Positions 62,601 through 64,000 of a stretch of 64,000 bases of DNA are shown piece after piece. Where the stretch lies: assembly GCA_965279295.1 (NCBI GenBank), contig CBDIHQ010000018.1, one strand, 5' to 3'. The position numbers and the translations under genes were made by a program. Each line of letters starts with the position of its first letter. Positions within the stretch are counted from its first letter, which is position 1. This DNA is from Aquabacter sp965279295. GTDB lineage: Bacteria > Pseudomonadota > Alphaproteobacteria > Rhizobiales > Xanthobacteraceae. The notes beneath the pieces are model-generated. The model saw nothing but the letters and a program-made list of their open reading frames with translations, was not told the DNA's origin and did no database searches.

Positions 62601-63928
62601 CCAACAATAAGGTCGTCTGGTCGGAGGGCATGTTTCTCCGCTCCCAGCATTTCCAGCAGCATGACCGGTATGTGGAACGCCTGGTGCGGCAGCGGGTCGA
62701 GGGGCTGAATTGCTACCCCTGGGGCCTACGTTCGCTCTCGCTGGACCGCAATCTGCTCGGCCTCGGCAAGTTCGCAATCAATAGCTGCGATGGCATTTTC
62801 GAGGACGGAACGCCCTTCTCCATCCCTGAGGACGACCAGCACCCCGCGCCCCTCGACCTGCCCGTCGGCACCGCCAACAGCATCATCTATCTCTGCCTCC
62901 CCATCGCCATGCGCGGCGCGCCGGAGGTGGATGTGGAAACCCAATTCAATTCCGCCGCCCGCTTCCTTGCCGAGGAACAGGAGGTTGTGGATTCCATCAG
63001 CGGCGCCCAAGGCGTCGCCCGCATCCGCACTGCCCACCTTCGCCTGACGCTCATGCTGGAGCACGAGGACCGGGCGGGCTTCCAGTGCATCGGCGTCGCC
63101 CGCGTCGCAGAAGTCACGGCCGACCGGCGGGTGCAATTGGATGTGAACTATATTCCCCCTTGCCTTGCCACCTCGGTTTCGCCGGCGCTGACGGGGTTCA
63201 TCAACGAAGTGACGGCAATGCTGCATCACCGTGGCCAAGCCTTGGCGCCGCGCGTGACCGGCTCATCCAGTCATGGCGTCGCCGAGATCGCCGACTTCCT
63301 GATGCTCCAGCTCATCAACCGCTCGGAGCCCCTGCTGTCGCACCTCGCGAGCCTGCCGAACCTGCACCCCGAGCGGCTCTATTCCACGCTTCTGGAATTG
63401 TCCGGAGAGTTCGCAACCTTCACCAGCGCCGAAAAGCGCCCCCGCGAACTTCCCACCTATCGCCATCACGACCTAGAGATGTCCTATGGACATCTCATGC
63501 CGGAACTGCGCGCGGCACTCAGCGCCGTTCTGGAACAGGCGGCGGTGCTGATCCCGCTCCAGGACCGCAAATACGGCATCCGCGTCGGCACCATCGCCGA
63601 CCGCAAGCTGCTGACGGATTCGATTTTCGTCCTGGTGGTGAAGGCGAGCATGGCGAGCGAGAACATTCGCCGCACACTTCCCGCGCTCATAAAAATCGGT
63701 CCGGTCGAACAGATACGAGAATTGGTTAACGTACAACTTCCCGGAATCAGGGTTCAACCCATGGCGGTGGCGCCGCGCCAGATTCCTTACCACGCGGGCT
63801 CTGTCTACTTTCAATTGGAAGCAGATAATGCCCTATGGGCACCCTTGATGACATCAGGCGGCATCGCCGTTCACCTAGCTGGCGATTTTCCTGAGGTTTC
63901 CATGGAACTTTGGGCGATACGCAACTAG
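62597..63928 (+). CDS. tssK: T6SS baseplate protein TssK
   Basis: 443-aa TssK, linking the baseplate to the membrane complex. It starts MTNNKVVWSEGMFLRSQHFQ, then QHDRYVERLVRQRV, which is the family signature, and the C-terminal region contains IRELVNVQLPGIRVQPM and the IPYHAGSVYFQLE block. The start overlaps the fha stop by 4 nt (ATGA). The following bases to 64000 hold no complete gene; tssL is expected next. Confidence 0.95.
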   Translation: MTNNKVVWSEGMFLRSQHFQQHDRYVERLVRQRVEGLNCYPWGLRSLSLDRNLLGLGKFAINSCDGIFEDGTPFSIPEDDQHPAPLDLPVGTANSIIYLCLPIAMRGAPEVDVETQFNSAARFLAEEQEVVDSISGAQGVARIRTAHLRLTLMLEHEDRAGFQCIGVARVAEVTADRRVQLDVNYIPPCLATSVSPALTGFINEVTAMLHHRGQALAPRVTGSSSHGVAEIADFLMLQLINRSEPLLSHLASLPNLHPERLYSTLLELSGEFATFTSAEKRPRELPTYRHHDLEMSYGHLMPELRAALSAVLEQAAVLIPLQDRKYGIRVGTIADRKLLTDSIFVLVVKASMASENIRRTLPALIKIGPVEQIRELVNVQLPGIRVQPMAVAPRQIPYHAGSVYFQLEADNALWAPLMTSGGIAVHLAGDFPEVSMELWAIRN

Positions 63929-64000
63929 TCTTACCAGCGAATGCGATAACCGGCATCCGAGCGCAATACCGTGCCCGCAAAGCTAGGGAGCGATCGGCGA

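Overview
This is a GC-rich chromosomal segment from an alphaproteobacterium, most likely of the order Hyphomicrobiales (Xanthobacter/Azorhizobium/Starkeya-like). The placement rests on gene content: a dusB(nifR3)-ntrB pair, a fused ispDF, an aapJQMP-type amino-acid importer, a hemP with an Irr-type iron box, an NDUFS4-like complex I subunit, a DksA with only one zinc-finger cysteine, and a MipA/OmpV porin. No rRNA gene is present, so genus is inference.

Layout. 1-4.5 kb: housekeeping genes (ntrB partial, dusB; divergent ispDF-pncC-SDR). 5-7.7 kb: a NitT/TauT-type ABC importer operon. 8-11.7 kb: a long IF-1 beside an RhlE-like DEAD-box helicase, a DedA-like protein, and a small protein resembling an isolated EF-Tu domain II. 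11.8-17.8 kb: aapJQMP with a strong intercistronic hairpin, and divergent metC. 17.8-21.5 kb: a four-gene envelope-glycolipid operon (GT39, PAP2, GT2, LABN) joined by stop/start overlaps, two of them on TTG starts. 22-28 kb: hemP with its iron box, an RND efflux pump and an aminotransferase. 28-39.7 kb: a K+/H+ antiporter and the complete kdpFABCDE system, plus a second membrane micro-ORF ahead of kdpF and a candidate KdpE site. Import (Kdp) and K+ extrusion (antiporter) therefore lie close together. 40-49.8 kb: tRNA-Arg, ordinary housekeeping genes, and tRNA-Ile2(CAU).

49.9-64 kb: the first part of a type VI secretion system (T6SS) locus starting just after tRNA-Ile2. It holds a CNF1/CheD-like cysteine-histidine protein of unknown function, tssJ (Tat-lipoprotein signal), clpV, PAAR, a zinc-ribbon methyltransferase, hcp, a 671-aa unknown protein, a second nearly identical hcp, vgrG with an eight-unit 9-residue repeat tail, an unknown conserved protein, fha and tssK. 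Sheath, baseplate and membrane genes (tssB, C, E, F, G, L, M, A) are not in the window and presumably lie beyond 64 kb. The most interesting unexplained items are the 671-aa protein sandwiched between twin hcp genes, the deamidase-like protein at the tRNA border, and the PAAR-linked methyltransferase.

Two families of dispersed palindromic repeats (ATGGCCGGG...CCCGGCCAT, and CCCTCTCCCGC...GCGGGAGAGGG) sit in intergenic spaces, one of them inside the kdp operon.
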